DNA of 64,000 bases, from positions 496,001 through 560,000 of the forward strand of contig JAFKAC010000034.1 in assembly GCA_025766275.1 (NCBI GenBank). Reading direction: 5' to 3'. This document shows, piece by piece, positions 9,501 through 21,639 of this stretch. The DNA comes from Lactarius indigo. Its lineage: Eukaryota; Basidiomycota; Agaricomycetes; Russulales; Russulaceae. The stretch's first letter is position 1; each line of letters opens with the position of its first letter. The notes under the pieces are model-generated. The model worked only from the letters and a program-made list of their open reading frames with translations, was not told where the DNA came from and ran no database searches. The translations under genes and the position numbers were made by a program.

Positions 9501-12500
9501 TCATTTTCCAGACGTGTTCCTTTCCTCCGCAAGTGCGCCACGATGTACAAAATGCGCCGTCGACAGGGCCACAATATCCGTCTTAGTAATCATTCCCGTA
9601 AGTTTTCCCGCCTGCGCAAACATGATGTGCCGCAAGTTCTACAACGCGTTGTCATTAGCGAGGGGAGGCCAACGGGGGGTTGGGAGAAAGAGTAGAACTC
9701 ACGAGTTTGCGAAACATGTTCACGACGAGCTCTAACGGGACCTCCTTCCGCAACTGCATGGCGTCCTCCAAGAGCGGCGATAAGTCAGCCGAATCGCTGC
9801 TTTGCGCACCGGTAAAGCTGCCTATGTGGGTAGCCGCGCCGCTCTCGGAAAGTAAAGGTTCTTTAATGCGGGAGGCTCAGCTAATCGGCAGCTGCAGGGG
9901 AAAAAAATGAAGTACGAACCAATGAAACCCTTGAGCTTCTCGCGCGCCACATAGCCCAACAATATCCCGTCTCGTACAACAGGGAAGCCATGATACTTCC
10001 AGGTGTCCAACACCCTCTCTGTTGATGGGCGAGTCAGTTCGATAATTGCAAACAGGAAGTTGTACTAACTAAGCTCGCCAAGCGGAGAACCCTCACTCAA
10101 GACAACCAATTTGTCAGCGGGCGTCATCGCGTCCGCCGCTATCTCGCCATTGTCCCGAAACTCGAAGGGTGTGAGCCATGGATAACGGCGCAGCGCGATC
10201 CACGACGCATAGATTCCGTCTGGGCCAAGTGCGTCGGCAATCCACTTTGAGATCATGACCGAAATCATGATCGGAAGCACGTGCGATAGGGCACCCGTCA
10301 GCTGTGAGTGAACGTGCGAATGTCAGCAGACCGTTGTCCCGTTGAATGCGCCTGCACTGTACCTCGAAGACGATCACGACGAGCGAGACTTTAGTAACTA
10401 ATAAGCACAGTCGCCGCTCAAGAGCTGCGGTCCACGTACCAGTCATCCTAGTGACGCCTGCTACCATAGATGACGCACCAATAACGGCGTAGAAACCGGG
10501 ATATATGCAACGAACTGTTGGATCTGGCGGACAGGCAGAGAAGAACCACGCCTTTGGATATGCGCGATACAGACCCTGGCTGAAGAAAAAATGCGTCAAG
10601 CTTAGTGCTGCACCAACGAATTATAAGTCATACGTCAGCAGGCCAACTACACGTCCAAAAGACGCGCCTATGGCGATCGTTGGCAAGAAAATGCCAGCTG
10701 GGACCTGGATCTCCTCGTTATCGTTCTTTTAAGGTTCGGTGAGAATATCCCACCATCATGCCGAACGTCCATGCAGTGAAAGCGATCTTCACTACTCCCG
10801 TTAATATCAGTAGAAACACGTTCTCCCACATCGCAGTCGGGCTGCCGAGTCGTCAATACCAAACTACGGTAAAATGAAGAACAGTTACAGCCTCACTTGC
10901 ACAACCCGTGGAAGTCAATGCGTTGAGGGTCACACTCTTGAAACAAGTTGGCTACAAGATCAGAAGCAGGAACCCTAGGTCATAGATAAAGATAGAGCCG
11001 CATGTACAAGGTCGACGTCCTTACCTGAGGAAAACAACCTGGGGAAACGAAAATATTTCAGACAAGCTCCCGATGACAACACTGAAGTTCTCACCAAGTA
11101 GCTGACAGCGGCAGTCACTGCTGCTACGCCTGTTACTTCGAGGATTGGCCACTCGTGCAGTACACTGTTTCTCCGGTATACCGCGGCTGCGATGTTCAAC
11201 TTGGTCAAGAGCGAGCCAAGGACGCCCTATACATCTCACAATAAGAAAACCTGATTTGATGGTGGAGAGACGTTAGACGAGCGTACCCCAATTACAGAAA
11301 GACAGAGCCACGGAATCTGTGTAAAGTCAGATACGCTTTGTGAGATGCCAGGGACTTCACAAACAAGCTCAAATGCTAGCCAGGTATCACTGCCATTAGT
11401 CACCTGTGAGTAAAGAGTTATCACAGGGTCGGGGAGTTGGACGAGAAACGGAAAGCGAACTTGAAATAAGACGAGCTTGGAGGTCTTGAACGGGTCCACG
11501 TATTGCAGCGCGACTGCCGCGATGACCGAGGTGACGAATCCACGCCACATTACGTCAAAGTCACCACCAAACGCGTCCAGCTCTGGAACGACAGCTGAGT
11601 GTCGCGAATGATAAAGAAATCGTTTGACGTGCCTTCTAAGCCGAAGAGAACGCCACCAAGTGGGCTCCCAAACGCCACCGAAACACCTGCAGCAGCCGCC
11701 GCTGCTAAAATCTTCCGTTTTTGTGCTACAGTGTTGTGAGCGGGGTAAAGAGCCGGAAGCAAAAAAAATACGTACCTTCATTGCGATGGAACTTTGAGAA
11801 AAGCTTCATGAAGAGGAACGACATGCAGCATGATACGTGTACCAATGGCCCCTAGTATTATAAGACGCGGAAATGAATCAAGACACAGAAGATTTACCTC
11901 TTTTCCGAGAGATAGCCCAGAGGAGACTGACAGGGCGAGGCCAAGGGCCTTGATGAGAAGGGTCCAAGAACTTAGAAATGAGTCGAAGACATAGCCGCCG
12001 AAGATCTGGTGTAATGAATATAGAATCAGAAGTTGAACGACTAATTTTCAGCCAATATACTTACCGCCTTGATTTCTGGGACTGGGATTACAGTTGCCAC
12101 GAATTACAGAAAAACGAGACTCAGTAGGGGAGCACTCACTTCCTGTATGGAACGCACTACCTTTCGCGGTCAGATGGGGGTGTCGAATGCATTCGCTGAC
12201 GTGATGAGACTCACTAGGGGGCGTACGAACTAACGAGTACCGCCGCACTTGCCGCGAAAGCCGTCTGAAAAAAATGAATGAATTTACAACGCGTTCCAAA
12301 GATACGTGTGATGGACATGGACATACCGAAAGGAGGATGTATGCGAATGAATGGAGAAGAGATTGTCCGAATATAGAGCTGATCCCCAGGTACTCTCCCC
12401 AGGGTCGCCAATCATGACAGACATCACCCGCTACGAAGAAGGTCTTAGTGGGTTGGAAAGTCGTGAAACCAAGGACACGTACCCTCTACCCCAACACAAC

Positions 12501-13114
12501 ACTCGACTTGATTCCATAAGAAACCTCGCGTACACCGACCCTCCCGGAGACCCGACAACCTTCAACCGCATGCTAAAGCACTAATTCACGAATGGCGAAT
12601 AGAAGAGTGCTTACCACATGACAAGTATGTCCAGCCAGCCTCCGGCGAGGCCCACGCAGATGCCGGTGAGGATCATGACGAACCATAACTTGGTAGCGTC
12701 AATGAGAGGTGAAACGAGTCCTCTCAGTCCACGCTGCGAAATCATTCCCTTCCAACGCTCGCGCTCTGACGCGTCTTCATGCCACCAATCAATGGTGTCA
12801 CCGTCACGATAGTGTGGGCGGAGCCGGTGCCGATGAGCACTCCTTGACCATTCTTCCAAAGTTGGGGAAAGTTCGTACTCCTCTGCAGGATACGAGGGTC
12901 TGCCAGGTGAGGACACTCGTTCAAGGTTTGGGCGTAGTATTGAACCAGATGACGAGACACTTGTAGGGGAATGCTCAACAAACATTCGCAATCTTAAACA
13001 TGGTGTGCTCACGATTCTCCGTCCCAATCTTCTCGCCATAAATTGTCCCGAGATGACACGGAATCGGTACGCTGCATGTTTGCGGCCAACGACAGTCGTT
13101 GGCAAGTCGGACAT
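9501..13114 (-). CDS. CLC-family chloride channel/transporter with CBS domains
   Basis: This is a voltage-gated chloride channel or Cl-/H+ exchanger of the fungal CLC family, expected in an endomembrane. In order on the minus strand: a hydrophilic N-terminus ending [17 protein letters not shown]; the first helix [21 protein letters not shown] (about 12690-12615); SSYAP, an intron, then the pore motif [27 protein letters not shown] followed by an intron and GPLVHVSCC (the gating-glutamate motif); [20 protein letters not shown] and GGVLFGLE; and [19 protein letters not shown]. Further helices follow to about 10060. Two CBS modules end the protein ([47 protein letters not shown]), stopping with TGA at 9501-9503. 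There are many small introns; the one after GVLFGLE seems to be GC-AG. No disabling lesion was seen, but not every exon was checked. Confidence 0.85.
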
Positions 13115-14947
13115 CCGCGGCAGTTCTACGGCCCGTCACGTCATCGCGTCATCCCGAGAGCTGGGACTTAGAGGCGAGCCTCCGTGCGAGTTCGTTGTGC
13201 CTACTGTTTTTATTTCTTTTTCTTCGCGACTACCAACTCCGTATGCAACGCTAATCCACCATCTACCGACTAACTAACTATTATATTCTGATTCCCTCCG
13301 GGAGGGAAGCTCCTCAGGGAAGCTACTGATGTAGAGACAGAACTAAACTTGCTCCGAGTGGGTCTTTAGACGTAGGCGGACGTCAGTCGGACATATACAC
13401 TGTGATGCTATACCACTCTAGTGAATTTTGACCAAAGCCCACAGGGCCCGACCGCGTCTTTGTCTCTGCCATCCTGCAGGATATAGACGCAAACTCTTAT
13501 TTACTTTGCAGACGCCGGCTACCAACGTTCCCTACTCGTCGCTGACACGGGAGTGGTTTACAAACTCGCTGCTGCCATCAGTCGGCTATTAAGGACTCGG
13601 GCTCGGGAAGAAAAAGGTCGGCTACCGCGCTTGCTGCTGTATTGAAGCGTCTTGATTGGTCGGCTAGTAGTCAAAACGTTTCGAAACTGGCGACATTGCA
13701 GATGGATTGCGAACCTCTTGAGCCTCTTATTGCCTGTAGTCGTAGGTTCGCCCACTTCAACATGCACTTCAAACACGTGAAGGTATGGGCGGGCGCGTAA
13801 CCTGCTCACCGTCCATTCTAGGATCTGAATTGCTAACCAGAGTGTCACTGTTCGAGTTACAGTGCATAGGAATTGTCAGGTGGCGGTTTTCCTAGACATA
13901 GAGTGGGCGGCGAGTACAGTATATCCCTCGCCCAGCACCAGAGCTTAGATTTCCTGTCCTGAGTCATTAATGACCATATCCATCAGGCTTTGGTATTCCT
14001 CTGGTCACTATAAGAGTGGAAGTTCATATCGTCAAATGTCAGCTGTCGAGGAATATAATCGGAAGCGCCGCCTCTGTCTGACACTGCTCTTTTTATTTAC
14101 AACTCAGACGTCCAGCCGGGAATGTTGTGCCTCGCCGAGGGTTATGGGTTGAGTAGAAGTGGAAAACTCTTCTTCAAAGCTGGGCCGTGAAATCCTACAT
14201 AGAGACTGAAGGTGGGTCTAACAGGAACGCAAACCAAATGTTGTGGATGCACAGAGTACTTCTCGAAGGTTCCCGTACAAGCCAGCTAGCTGTTCCGACG
14301 GCTCCGACAGGCTGACCTGATTCCTCCTCTCCTCGGTTTTCTGCATTACAGAACAAGGAGGGAGTCAAGCGACTGCAAGCCCCGCATTTGATAGTTTCCC
14401 TACTCGGATGCCACGTTGACTTTGCCAACGGCAGCGCCTCGCCCATCCATTCTACTGACACCCCGCGTCAGGCAGTCCAGTTCCAACACTCGCAAACAAT
14501 GCGGCATTTTGCAGAAGTGCTAAGTGACTGGGGAATAGGTTTCATAGCTAATGGTTAAGGGACCCGGTGGTTCAACTGGCCGGCTGGCTGTGCACCATCT
14601 GCCTTCCAGGGCCCAGGTAGTATTGGATAGGATGCTCCGAGTCGTGTGGCGTCAACGATTTCTGGTTGGCCCGTGAAACGTTTCCCTCACGCACGAGAAC
14701 AATGGTTACGGTGTGAAGTCATGCAAAGAATGATGGGAATTGTGGGGGAGCGATTACGATGCCTGCTTCTTGAAAGATTTTGTATAGTAAAATCAACGAC
14801 CCCAGACGCCACCTCCGTCAAGGGTGGAACAGGGCGGGGGGCGGTGCGGTGTGGTGCGGTGCGGCTAATTACCGGCCCGAGGGGGTGTCACATCGATCCG
14901 CCTTGTCTGATTGGCCGCGGCTGATGGGGGCTTGATCGTGAGCAAGT
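13115..14947. other. Intergenic region, no gene seen
   Basis: About 1.8 kb between the CLC start and MED4. Short frames occur on both strands (for example 13558-13848 minus and 14646-14924 plus). They have unremarkable composition, no recognisable domain and no convincing splice-linked continuation. A G-rich imperfect repeat, gcggtgcggtgtggtgcggtg, lies at 14841-14861, about 90 bp upstream of the MED4 start. Confidence 0.45.
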
Positions 14948-15790
14948 ATGGCGAACAATGCCTCTGCCAGCCTACCTCGTTCGCTACAGAGAGATCAGCT
15001 TCGCGGGCCCATACCCCAAGATTCTACGACAGGTCTCCTCCTTGGACCACTGAATCACTTGAACAGCGTCGCGCAACAGCTTCTTCAGTCCCTTTCTCCG
15101 CCACATACCAAGCCGCCCCTCCCTCCTTCGATAAATGCGCTTGCTGAAGCAGATGCGGCTCTCGCTTCGGCTGTGCAGTTGGCTCATATCCATCAGAAAA
15201 AGCAAAAACGGATTGAGGCGCTGAAGTCCGATGTCCTCGCGCTGGAAAACTCGTGGCGTAATGTGATTGAGCAGCTTGAAGAGGGCAGACGTGATCTCGA
15301 AGCGATCATCGCCGAGGGGGATGTGCGTCTGGACGCTATAGAACAAGCGAAAGCTGGTACGACGGTCGTTCGCTTGTCGGTTTCTATGCTGCGATATTGA
15401 CAACTTTTTTTTTTTCACTTGTGGTAGGCGCTATACCGTACCCTGAACTCCTTGCGTATGCACAAAGTCTGAGTGCATTCACCTCTGCACCCCCCAATTT
15501 GCCCGACCTCTCCTTGCCCGGCCAGCCTCCACCGCCTCTCTTCTTCCCGCCCTTTCCGAACGAGGAGAAAATGCGTCGCGGGCACCTCAACGCCGAGGAA
15601 CCTCTTGGACCCTTGGGCGAGACACACTCTGTTGGTCGACGTAAGTGCCGTTATATAGACGATTGATCCGCGGGTTCTCAAGAACATGACTCCTTCGGTA
15701 GCGCCATCACCGTCTCCTGAGCCACATCGCGGCCAAGCTGCCAATCCGTACCGCCCCATGGACAATCGACCTCCGCAGCAAATGTTTGAT
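14948..15790 (+). CDS. MED4: Mediator complex subunit 4
   Basis: Med4 belongs to the middle module of Mediator, the RNA polymerase II coactivator. Exons are 14948-15356, 15428-15640 and 15702 onward. The phase-1 introns have donors GTACGA and GTAAGT and acceptors GGTAG and CGGTAG. The first exon encodes a coiled coil (INALAEADAALASAVQLAHI; IEALKSDVLALENSWRNVIE). The second gives the conserved AIPYPELLAYAQSLSAFTSA, PPPPLFFPPFPNEEKMRRG and GPLGETHSVGR. The third reads PSPSPEPHRGQAANPYRPMD, then PPQQN and V, and stops at 15790. One base forward, the same DNA encodes the acidic end MFDLDLDLNPDL with a stop at 15821. A one-base expansion of the A run at 15780-15783 would explain this. Identity of the gene is firm; its exact C-terminus is not. 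Confidence 0.88.
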
Positions 15791-15821
15791 CTCGACCTCG
15801 ACCTCAACCCTGACCTTTGAT

Positions 15822-16632
15822 CGCGCTTTTCACTCCGAGTATCTACTTGCAGCTCCTGGTGACTCTACACACCATTCGCGTTCCTGGCTTGGCATAACAA
15901 ATGGCTATACGATGTCAGCGCAGTGATACACTGGATACTGCGTCGGCGAAGGTCGATTTCACCTGCTTCAGTGGATACAGTACCGCCTTACAGTACTGTA
16001 ACTTATTTACCATATCCGGATAAATTTTCGCGTCCGGGAGCCCGAGCGTAGTCGTCGTCATGTCATCGTCATATCATAATGTAGTGACCACGTAACCACG
16101 TGACTAATATAGCTGTGAACGTCGATTTGCGGTCTTTACGCGCGAACAAACGCCACTTCGCAACGCTTGCAATACGCGCCGCCAAAAAACTGTCAGTCTC
16201 AGCTGCTACTCGACCAGTTACAGTGCGAATATTCAACCCTTACTTTGAATGGACGACAGCTCCAACATGGCAGTAAGCGACGTAGTTGACATTCTGTTAC
16301 CCGAACTACTGATTTGCAGCTGCTATTACTTTAGAGAAACGGGGGTGATATTGTCATTTGGCCGTGGCTCTCACTCCCGAAAATACCGTGTCACCTCTTT
16401 GGGCATGTTACTTCAAACTGAAATATGGCCCAAGCTTATGTATATAAGGACAGTCTGAAAGCAGCGCAGTCTCAACCGATTTCTCCTTAAGTCTCAGAGT
16501 CAAGCTCTCCCGTCCCGTCTCCTCTGTATCTTCCCCTTGAGACGACTTTCTATCCTTTCGCAGATACCCGACTACACCCTGCCCACCGACCATCTATCAG
16601 GATTACACCTTTCCACTTCTCCACTTCTAATA
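15822..16632. other. Intergenic region and F-box gene 5' flank
   Basis: No gene is recognised. The E-box palindrome CACGTG occurs at 16097-16102, next to a related CCACGTAACC. A pyrimidine-rich stretch follows at 16500-16625, directly before the F-box start codon; this is common upstream of fungal start sites. The TATA-like string tatgtatataagg at 16438-16450 sits a plausible distance upstream of that start. Confidence 0.4.
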
Positions 16633-17691
16633 ATGCCTGGTGGACGTAACTACCTTCTACCCCCACCCATTGGCACGTCGAATAGGGTGCCGCATCCGAT
16701 CACCCTCCTCCCCACCGAAATTCTCTCCGAGATTATGTGCTACCTTCCTCTCTTCTTCGGCAGCGACGCCCCGTCCATTCACCTGCTTCACCGCGACCTT
16801 GACCCCTCCGGAGGCTTCACGAGGGACGGCCCCGTGCGCACACCTCATTGGGTCGCCGTCAGCCACGTCTGCCGTCGGTGGCGGGAAATAGCACTCAGGT
16901 GCAAGGCCCTCTGGACGTCCGTCCCGCTCGTGAGCGTCAGCTGGGCACAGCGGGCCCTCACGCTCTCCCACCCACACCCCATCACCCTCCACATCGACTC
17001 CAAAGACACGTCTCTCGACAAAGGCTACGTGTCCGTCGACGCGTTATGTCTCGCGCTGACGCACATCAACCGGATCCACAAGATACGTATACATTCGCCT
17101 TGGGGCACGAGGCATGGTGACCGTATTATGGACGTCGTATTTGGCGCTCTGTGCCGCGGCGCGCCGTCGCTCGAGGAGCTCGACTTGGCGCCAGACCCCC
17201 CGTTTATGGCACGCTCGGCTCTCGATAGGAGCGCCGTGATCGAGCACGACCTCGCAGCACTGCGTGTCATCCGCCTAGATCAGTGCTACCTGCCTGCGGA
17301 TTGTTTCCTATTTCATTCGGGCCTGACGCACCTCCGGCTCTCTGGGACACGAGCCGTGTGGCCGGCGCTGGAGCCCTTCCTGAGCACCCTTTCCCTCATA
17401 CCCGAGCTCCAAGTTCTGGAGCTGTACGGCGTGCTGCCCGCACCCCAGTCGTCACCTCACCTCGCTCCGGCCCCCGGTCGTTCACTTCTTCCACTTCTTC
17501 AAGAGCTCCACCTTGGCGGTACGGCCCAGGGTGTACTGGCCGTGCTCCAAGCGCTAGAGCTACAGGAAAGGGTGCGCGTTTACGTTAGCGTGCCCGACGC
17601 CCCTACGGAGGATGGATCGCCCTCACGATTGCTGACGAAGCTCCGCGGGAAGCAGGGCTCGGGACCCGAGCCATCTCATTCGAGTCATTAA
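16633..17691 (+). CDS. F-box protein, single exon
   Basis: This is an intronless 352-residue protein. The F-box lies near residues 20-105: HPITLLPTEILSEIMCYLPL, an insert, then HWVAVSHVCRRWREIALRCK and ALWTSVPL. The rest is a leucine-rich-repeat-like solenoid (LEELDLAPDPP, LRVIRLDQCYL, LTHLRLSGTRA, LQVLELYGVL, LQELHLGG). F-box proteins couple substrates to SCF ubiquitin ligases through Skp1; the substrate cannot be read from sequence. The frame opens earlier, at 16537, but MPGGRNYLLPPP at 16633 fits better because the upstream part is a pyrimidine-rich leader. The C-terminus is serine-rich and ends at TAA 17691. It belongs to the large F-box family expanded in agaricomycetes. Confidence 0.85.
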   Translation: MPGGRNYLLPPPIGTSNRVPHPITLLPTEILSEIMCYLPLFFGSDAPSIHLLHRDLDPSGGFTRDGPVRTPHWVAVSHVCRRWREIALRCKALWTSVPLVSVSWAQRALTLSHPHPITLHIDSKDTSLDKGYVSVDALCLALTHINRIHKIRIHSPWGTRHGDRIMDVVFGALCRGAPSLEELDLAPDPPFMARSALDRSAVIEHDLAALRVIRLDQCYLPADCFLFHSGLTHLRLSGTRAVWPALEPFLSTLSLIPELQVLELYGVLPAPQSSPHLAPAPGRSLLPLLQELHLGGTAQGVLAVLQALELQERVRVYVSVPDAPTEDGSPSRLLTKLRGKQGSGPEPSHSSH

Positions 17692-18465
17692 AGAGTTATT
17701 TATTGCCTCTTCAAGTGCCGGGCTGCGCCCAGCGCTTTCGGAAAGAATGTTCGGAATGTGCGGTTTTTTACTAGGGCGAAAGGACTCTCTTACATATGGA
17801 GGCATGGGGGATTACTAGGAAAGCATACCTTAACCCAGCCAACTAAGGCTATGGACTCTGTGGGGTTGACAGTTTTTGAAATGTAATTTTATTTGATCAC
17901 GCGAGAAATCGCTCACCGGCCTGTTCCCAACTGGGCCCGAGCTGTCCACTTTGGTAGTACAATGGCCGGTTTGTCACCTGGTCTGGTGCACCAACCAGGC
18001 AAGGAAGAAGGCAGTGACCACCCTCGTTTGTCGAGCAGTGGAGATGTCTCACGGTTCCGATCATGCTCGAAGAGCAAAGACAACAAACAAAGTGTTCTTG
18101 TGCGCAGCTTCGAAGACCTGTCTGGCAGAAGTTGGTGCATCGCATCACAGATACCCCCTTACTGTACTCCTCTTTCAATCAAGATATCACAAACGTCACC
18201 AGCATGAAAAACAAGCTGGTGATGTCGGCTGAGGATTTCCAAGTGACAAGAAGTGACGACAGAAAAAAAGGTGTCATCGGTATCGCTCGCTACAACTGCA
18301 ACAACTGCAAGCGGTAATATTACGATACCAGCTCTCTCCGGATATGAAGTGACACACGACCGATGGTGAGATATATAGGAGCCGAGAGGTAGAGATATAT
18401 AGTACAGATATGCTCCTACTATGAGTCCGGAGGGCGGCAACCCGGCAACCGAATTACCAATGCTG
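17692..18465. other. Convergent intergenic region, no gene seen
   Basis: The region lies between the 3' ends of the F-box gene and PSO2. Frames on both strands (for example 17893-18207 plus, 17897-18178 minus) mirror each other and show no domain. Confidence 0.4.
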
Positions 18466-21273
18466 TCACCAATACTCTAGGGTGCGATACGGGGGAACGA
18501 CTCCAGGCGGGCGTTTCCTGCGCTCTGCCTCCCAGCGCCCGATCCAACCAGAGATCTTCGCACGGCTCGCCGCGCTCTCGACGTTCACCGTCGGGACGAT
18601 CCGCGCCCAGTCAAGCGACAATGCGAAGCACGTGAGCTCGAAAAACGAGCTGTGCTCCGAGTACGGCACGCCAAACAGCTGCGCGCTTGGCGTGGAGCCG
18701 CGCGCGGGCCGGAGGTGTGCATGTGTGAACTCGCGGTGCGGTGGTCGCGCGAGGGTGGAGGCCACGGACGGCGTCGAGCTGGTGCCGGCGGGCGGCGAAT
18801 AGCTGTGTATTCGTGAGGGTATAGAGTGAGTTCGGCCGTCGTGGAAAGAAAGGGGACTCACGTCCATCCGGTTGGACGGAAGGCAACCGCCTTGGTCCAG
18901 TGCCCGTTCCAGCGTCCCATGTACTCCTTCAGGCGATCTGACGTGGCAACGTTTAGGGGGACTACGTGCACGTTCGCTGAGAAAGGATCCGCAGTTAGCA
19001 TTTGGTGCAGCTCCGGGTCGGATTGACACCGAAGGATCGCGGTTTTCCGTTGATCGCAGTAGATCTTCGAATGCAGTGCTTTCGCGATAGCTGGAAGGGG
19101 TAGTCAGCGCCGACGTGCCCACACACCTACACGTATGGATCAGACCTTTCACAATGCGCTCCTTGCCGATGGAGTATGTGCTATTCCAACATCAGGCTTC
19201 GCGCACACGAACCTTAATATACAAGGCGACGCACCCAACAAGGATGAGTGTGTTAGCAAGTTTGACATCGCCTTTTGCTTCTGATTTGGGAATTAGGGAA
19301 AACCATTTACTCACGGTGCCCTTATCATCTTCCGCAGGTGTGAGCCCTGAAACCAAGCGTTTGGCGAGCTCTGCGCATGCCGAAATTACCTGCGCCTGAG
19401 CAGGAAACAAATACTGTTTCGTATCGCCCAATGAGTAGGAGGCACCAGATACCTTCGCTTCGGCTCACTCTGGGATTAAGATAGGTTGTATCCAAGTATA
19501 TAATATCGATTCTTTTGTCTTTGACGGTCGGGTGGAGCGTGTGCTGCGGGGACGCTCTGAAGTCTCCACAATGAAGGTACCGGAATAGTCTAGTTGAGCC
19601 TACGTGGCTCGACTTGTAAGTGCTATCACCAGCATTCACGGTCTGTGGACCCTCAAAGAAGAATAGCGAAGATCCTGGACCTTTGATAACGTATGGGATG
19701 TCAGGTTAACGGATGAATCCGACCAAAACTTACAGTGATTTGCTTCGATGAGGGTCACTGTGACGCCACCTGAATTGGGAACTACAGTGGGCACGTCCAT
19801 AGGAAGAGGATGGACCCATTTAGGATGGACCGATAGCATGTGGATTATTAAGTTAGCCGTGCCCTCTGCAAAGCTGTTAGACTTAAGATTGACAAGCGGA
19901 CCCTCGGAACTTACCGGAGCAGTAAATCGGACCAGCCTGCCAAGTCGACGAAAGACTCGTATAGTGGTCTGAATGCGCATGCCTGGAAGACGCGGGGTCA
20001 GGTATTGAACATTTCGAATCCAACGATAAGGCGTACGTCAAGAAGTACGATGTCACACCGGGGATCGCACCATAACAGAATGCATCGACGGCGATGGGCA
20101 TGCCCTGCATGACCTTGTAGAACGGTGCTTTTCTTCGCCTACCGTTCGCCGTTGTCGGGCGGAAGTTGCGGTCCTCAGCCATCTCGGCTTCCTTCCACAC
20201 TTCGTTCGCCTTGCGCGAGGACATGAGGACCGAGAACGCGTTACTGTCAGTGGATTTCTCGCATTTAGACTGCTGTGGTGGTGCGGTCGAGTTGCGGGGA
20301 GGAAGTGGGTCCGGCGAAGGAGCCGAACGAGAAAAGGAGTCGCAGCAGTCATTGATGTGTGTTTGTATACCCTGATACGAGACACATGAGACGACGTGAC
20401 GGTAGATTGTAGAAATGGACTTACGAGCGGGGCAAGGCTAGTCAAGCTTCTTCCGCAGAATGGACATTGGTCGAGATTATTATCACATGAAGCAGAGGAA
20501 GGCCCGTCCTCGACCTTGATAACGTCTTCGATTTCGTCGTCATCAGTCAATTCCAGAACGTCGTCAAACTCGCCCTGATTCGTACGAACGAGCTCGTCGT
20601 CACCTGTACCCCACTCGTCGTCAATTTTGATGATATTATCAAGGCAGGATGTTGGCGTCGTCGCGAACGTGTGGGAGTCACCATCCGAGGCAGGTACGAC
20701 TGAACGAGCGGAAACGCCCAGGTGCGCCGCCGAGAGAGGCGTAGAATTAGACACGCTTTCGTCTTGTGGAAAGCTAGAGTCACTGGCTAGGGATTGTTCG
20801 CCTCCAGCAGAATGTTGCGTATCTTCTGTTGGAATGAGTAACTTTGGCCTGCCAAATTCAACAAAATGGAGAGATTCATCTTGAGGGAACGTGAAGGGGC
20901 ATTCGATAGCAGAACCGCCAAACCCAGCTCCATGTCCCGTCTTTTCCTGCTTTCTAGAGCTCGAAGCCACGCGAGTCTGATGAGCATCTGTCTCAACCAC
21001 CTCAACATCAGAGCTACTCTCGGCATGGTCCTTTGCCTTCCGCTTGGCACGCATCGGAGGCGCATCGTCATCAGAGTCCAAGACAATTATCTCCGTTGGT
21101 GTGTGCGTTGCTTTCTGTTTAATCCGAGAGCCCGACAAGCCCACTTTGACGCGTTTGGGCGCTCGAACACTTGAAGACGCGCTCCGGTTGATTGACGCAT
21201 CTGCTTTCGCAAAGAAATGGTGCAATGTTGGGGGAGGGGGTGGAGCAAACAAAGGCTTTTTTAAGGGTGTCAT
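18466..21273 (-). CDS. PSO2: DNA interstrand cross-link repair nuclease Pso2/Snm1
   Basis: Pso2/Snm1 is a metallo-beta-lactamase/beta-CASP 5' exonuclease that acts in the nucleus on interstrand cross-links. The start ATG at 21273 encodes MTPLKKPLFAPPPPPTLHHF. The frame is open to 21303, but only with GTG. A long acidic disordered N-terminus follows, then a zinc finger (CPFCGRSL near 20465, continued in the next exon). The nuclease reads MPIAVDAFCYGAIPGVTSYF, then an intron that joins to HAHSDHYTSLS, so the HxHxDH metal motif is complete. Next come VHPKWVHPLPMDVPTVVPNS, VTVTLIEANHC, intron, PGSSLFFFEGP, YLHCGDFR and IDIIYLDTTYLNP. The DRMBL end reads IYCDQRKTAILRCQ and LFGVPYSEHSSFFELTCFAL. 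The stop is at 18466. All exons join in frame, so the gene looks functional. Confidence 0.9.
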
Positions 21274-21639
21274 GCCGTGACATTGAAACCCTCGCAGAGT
21301 CACTTCTCAAGGTGTATGTGTACGTAATGTGATTCATTTCTCCAGCACGTGAGTCTTATGTCATCTTGATGCGATGACGTCGTTCTACCCAATCCTTCTT
21401 CTACCACCACCAGGACTCAGATCTGGGTCTTCGTACCATGGCTTGCGAACAGCTAGTTTTTCCACAGAGATGATATACCTCGCGTTCACCACCTTCGAAA
21501 GGCCATCTGGACGGAGGAAGTTGCACCCTTGGGACACGGGCTTTCCCGCTGTTCGCTCCGCTCTTTGGTCAGCGATCTTCAAAAAATCACCATTCCAACT
21601 CACACTTGACTATCCACAGGTTGTTCCAGTTCCCATGGA
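21274..21639. other. PSO2 upstream flank; weak antisense frame
   Basis: Holds the presumed PSO2 promoter. A minus-strand frame at 21385-21603 and its plus-strand mirror are both open here. Neither shows a domain I recognise, so no gene is called. Confidence 0.35.

Noticed and set aside
14540..14620. Possible tRNA B-box-like string (ggttcaactgg)
   Set aside because: It does not match GGTTCRANTCC and no A-box or cloverleaf could be drawn around it.
16081..16102. CACGTG and flanking partial inverted repeat as an operator
   Set aside because: One E-box is expected by chance at this scale and there is no second supporting site near the F-box start.
20053..21090. Long open frames antisense to or out of frame with the PSO2 N-terminus
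   Set aside because: They mirror the acidic, repetitive codons of PSO2 and show no domain of their own.
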